Made by a program: the position numbers and the translations under genes
In this document: piece by piece, positions 62,423 to 64,000 of the stretch
Numbering within the stretch: the first letter of the stretch is position 1
Layout: each line of letters starts with the position of its first letter
Assembly: GCA_016937975.1 (NCBI GenBank)
Contig: JAFGVN010000098.1
Location: 1 to 64,000 of the forward strand
From: Clostridia bacterium
Lineage (GTDB): Bacteria; Bacillota; Clostridia; Peptostreptococcales; Acidaminobacteraceae
DNA length: 64,000 nucleotides
Direction: 5' to 3'
The notes under the pieces: generated by a model
Told to the model about the DNA's origin: nothing
Seen by the model: only the letters and a program-made list of their open reading frames with translations
Database searches by the model: none

Positions 62423-63941
62423 CATATAGCATTTTTATTTCACTTTCATGATTTAAAAGAATATCAATTAAATCTGGATCAAACATAATTCCTCTTTGTT
62501 CTACCATGAAAGCCATAACTTCTTCAAAAGGCCACGCTTTCTTATACACTCGATCATGACTTAAAGCATCAAACACATCAGCAATTATGGTTATTCGACC
62601 ATAAATATGGATTTCTTCACCTTTTAAACCATTTGGATAGCCGTTGCCATTCCAGTACTCATGATGTTCCTTAGCGATAAGAGCACCTGCTTCTAACAAT
62701 TCTAAGCCACTGCCTCTTAATATTCTATAGCCAATCATAGCATGTTCTTTCATCAGTTGAAATTCTTCTGGTGTTAATTTTCCTGGCTTATTTAAGATAC
62801 TTTCAGGAATACCAATTTTCCCAACATCATGTAAAGGTGCTACAGTCCTGAGTAATTGCGCTTCTTCTTCTTCAAGCCCATAATACTTACCAATCATATA
62901 AGCAATGCTGGATACTCTTTGAACATGACTTGCAGTTTCCTCGCTGCGCACTTCAATAACTTCTGAAAGACGATTAATCAACTCAGATTGGGTTTGAATC
63001 AGTTTATCATTAAGCGCAATATTATCAACAGCTACAGATAAATTTGAAATCAACACCTCAAACAAACTCAACTGATTTTTATCTAATGCATTCATGCCAT
63101 TAAAATAAATATAGTTTTCAATGATATCTATGCTTTTATAGTATGAGATATACTCATCTTCAAAGTGATAACGTGTTTTAGTTTGCTTAACTGCATCAAA
63201 CAAATAAGAAACTTCATCAAACAAGTTCATTGGTAAAATATCCCCAACAAAAGCTTCATATTTCCCTGTTCCAGCAATAACTTTATACATCAAGCGCTCT
63301 TGATCGTGTATTACTCTAATGTAAAAACTATCCGGACCAAGAGGATGTTCTCTTAAAACCTGCTGCAAAAGAATCTGTGCAAAAATATTGATGTTCCGAA
63401 GCTCATATAAATCATTTTCAATGGTTATAATTCTCTCTAAACCTTTACGATTGTTTTCTAACTCCATGATATTATCATAGGATCTTAAAGCAGATACAAT
63501 TGTTGTCAATAACTTCTGTAGCGTCAACTCGGTTTTCATCTTATAATCATTAATATCATAATTAATGACAACTTCCTCTTCAGGCGCTTGTCCAGGTTGA
63601 CCGGTTCTAAGAATTATTCGTATAAACTGATTATTTAAATCATCACGAATATACTTAACCAACTCAAGACCAGAATTATCCTTTTCCATTACAACATCAA
63701 GTAATACGACTGCTATATCTTTTGCTTCTTTTAGAATAACTTTTGCTTCAGCAGCACTATAAGCGCATAAAAAATTGATCCTTTTTTGCTGAAAAACAAA
63801 ATCATTTAAAACCATTTTAGTTGATTCATGTACGATTTTTTCATCATCAACAATAAGAATATTCCAATAGCCTAAAGGCGTACTAATCTCTTCTAATTCG
63901 TCATCAAAAAATTCTATCTTATCATCATCAAATAGTACCAT
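62412..63941 (-). CDS. Response regulator with REC, DUF3369 and HD-GYP domains
   Basis: A 509-residue cytoplasmic regulator. The receiver domain has phospho-Asp D82 (VVLLDVVME) with acidic D32/D33 (LIVDDEK). The middle DUF3369 GAF-like domain spans about 160-305. The C-terminal HD-GYP domain has APLHDVGKIGIPESILNKPGKL and KEHHEYWNGNGYPNGL, so a metal-dependent c-di-GMP phosphodiesterase is expected. No DNA-binding domain. The ATG has AGGAG. A TATAAT lies at about 63970 but without a clear -35. Confidence 0.92.
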   Translation of the reverse strand: MVLFDDDKIEFFDDELEEISTPLGYWNILIVDDEKIVHESTKMVLNDFVFQQKRINFLCAYSAAEAKVILKEAKDIAVVLLDVVMEKDNSGLELVKYIRDDLNNQFIRIILRTGQPGQAPEEEVVINYDINDYKMKTELTLQKLLTTIVSALRSYDNIMELENNRKGLERIITIENDLYELRNINIFAQILLQQVLREHPLGPDSFYIRVIHDQERLMYKVIAGTGKYEAFVGDILPMNLFDEVSYLFDAVKQTKTRYHFEDEYISYYKSIDIIENYIYFNGMNALDKNQLSLFEVLISNLSVAVDNIALNDKLIQTQSELINRLSEVIEVRSEETASHVQRVSSIAYMIGKYYGLEEEEAQLLRTVAPLHDVGKIGIPESILNKPGKLTPEEFQLMKEHAMIGYRILRGSGLELLEAGALIAKEHHEYWNGNGYPNGLKGEEIHIYGRITIIADVFDALSHDRVYKKAWPFEEVMAFMVEQRGIMFDPDLIDILLNHESEIKMLYGSE

Positions 63942-64000
63942 TTATTACTCCTGTCATAGTATAAATTTATTATACCCTAACTTTTAAAGTAAAAACACCA

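Overview
This window comes from a low-GC, AT-rich Gram-positive chromosome, most likely an anaerobic member of the Clostridia. The evidence is the hrcA-grpE-dnaK-dnaJ order under CIRCE control, strong AGGAGG-type ribosome sites with several GTG/TTG starts, sigma-A promoters with TTGACA-N17-TATAAT spacing, a comEC-holA neighbourhood, hemW next to lepA, and a lysine-aminomutase-like radical SAM gene. I cannot name the genus from sequence alone; a Fusibacter/Acidaminobacter-type relative is only a guess. I see no phage, insertion sequence, CRISPR array, toxin-antitoxin pair or integrase. This is a core chromosomal region with a few accessory patches.

Layout. 1-9 kb: class I heat-shock operon (hrcA, grpE, dnaK, dnaJ) with two perfect CIRCE operators 100 bp apart, then a zinc-ribbon protein, hemW, lepA and divergent rpsT. 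9-14.5 kb: a small lipoprotein, holA, comEC, a YibE/F membrane protein and an ECF S component. 14.6-19.3 kb: a solitary Eco57I/CamA-like adenine methyltransferase with three unrecognised genes. 19.5-24.7 kb: a lipoprotein M3 peptidase, gdhA and small membrane proteins. 24.8-27.8 kb: a tightly overlapping six-gene operon (HD-CoaD-like fusion, membrane protein, glutaredoxin, muconolactone-isomerase-like protein, PHP phosphoesterase, small Cys-rich protein). 28.2-32.8 kb: a compact Tad/Flp pilus operon, including a 58-residue pilin missing from the ORF track. 32.8-38.8 kb: BadF-type kinase, glnS, an unusual ClC protein and a KamA-like radical SAM enzyme. 39-43.7 kb: CHASE4-GGDEF cyclase, an HTH protein with upstream repeats, alpha/beta hydrolase, DUF4180 and a beta-lactamase fold protein. 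43.8-50.6 kb: tRNA-Leu(GAG) and the polA-coaE-DUF554-2HADH-PPIase-PPIase operon. 50.7-53 kb: an ECF sigma/anti-sigma/SIMPL operon with an apparent autoregulatory promoter. 53-64 kb: dapF, a two-component system, acylphosphatase, TraX-like protein, ABC-F ATPase, CapA-like protein, ThiF with an N-terminal ThiS-like domain, and a REC-DUF3369-HD-GYP regulator.

How it fits together. Most transcription units are short and end in compact intrinsic terminators. At least nine of these include the stop codon of the gene they terminate, and some sit directly against the ribosome site of the next gene. Signalling genes are well represented: a diguanylate cyclase with an intact I-site, an HD-GYP phosphodiesterase candidate, an OmpR-type two-component system and an ECF sigma module. 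The most promising leads are the double CIRCE, the orphan methyltransferase region, the HD-CoaD-like fusion, the minimal Tad locus, the ClC with His at the gating-glutamate site, and the KamA-like enzyme lacking the usual substrate aspartates. No wholly new multi-gene system could be proven from sequence alone. Many start codons given here were moved from the ORF-track start to the codon with a good ribosome-binding site; each case is noted.
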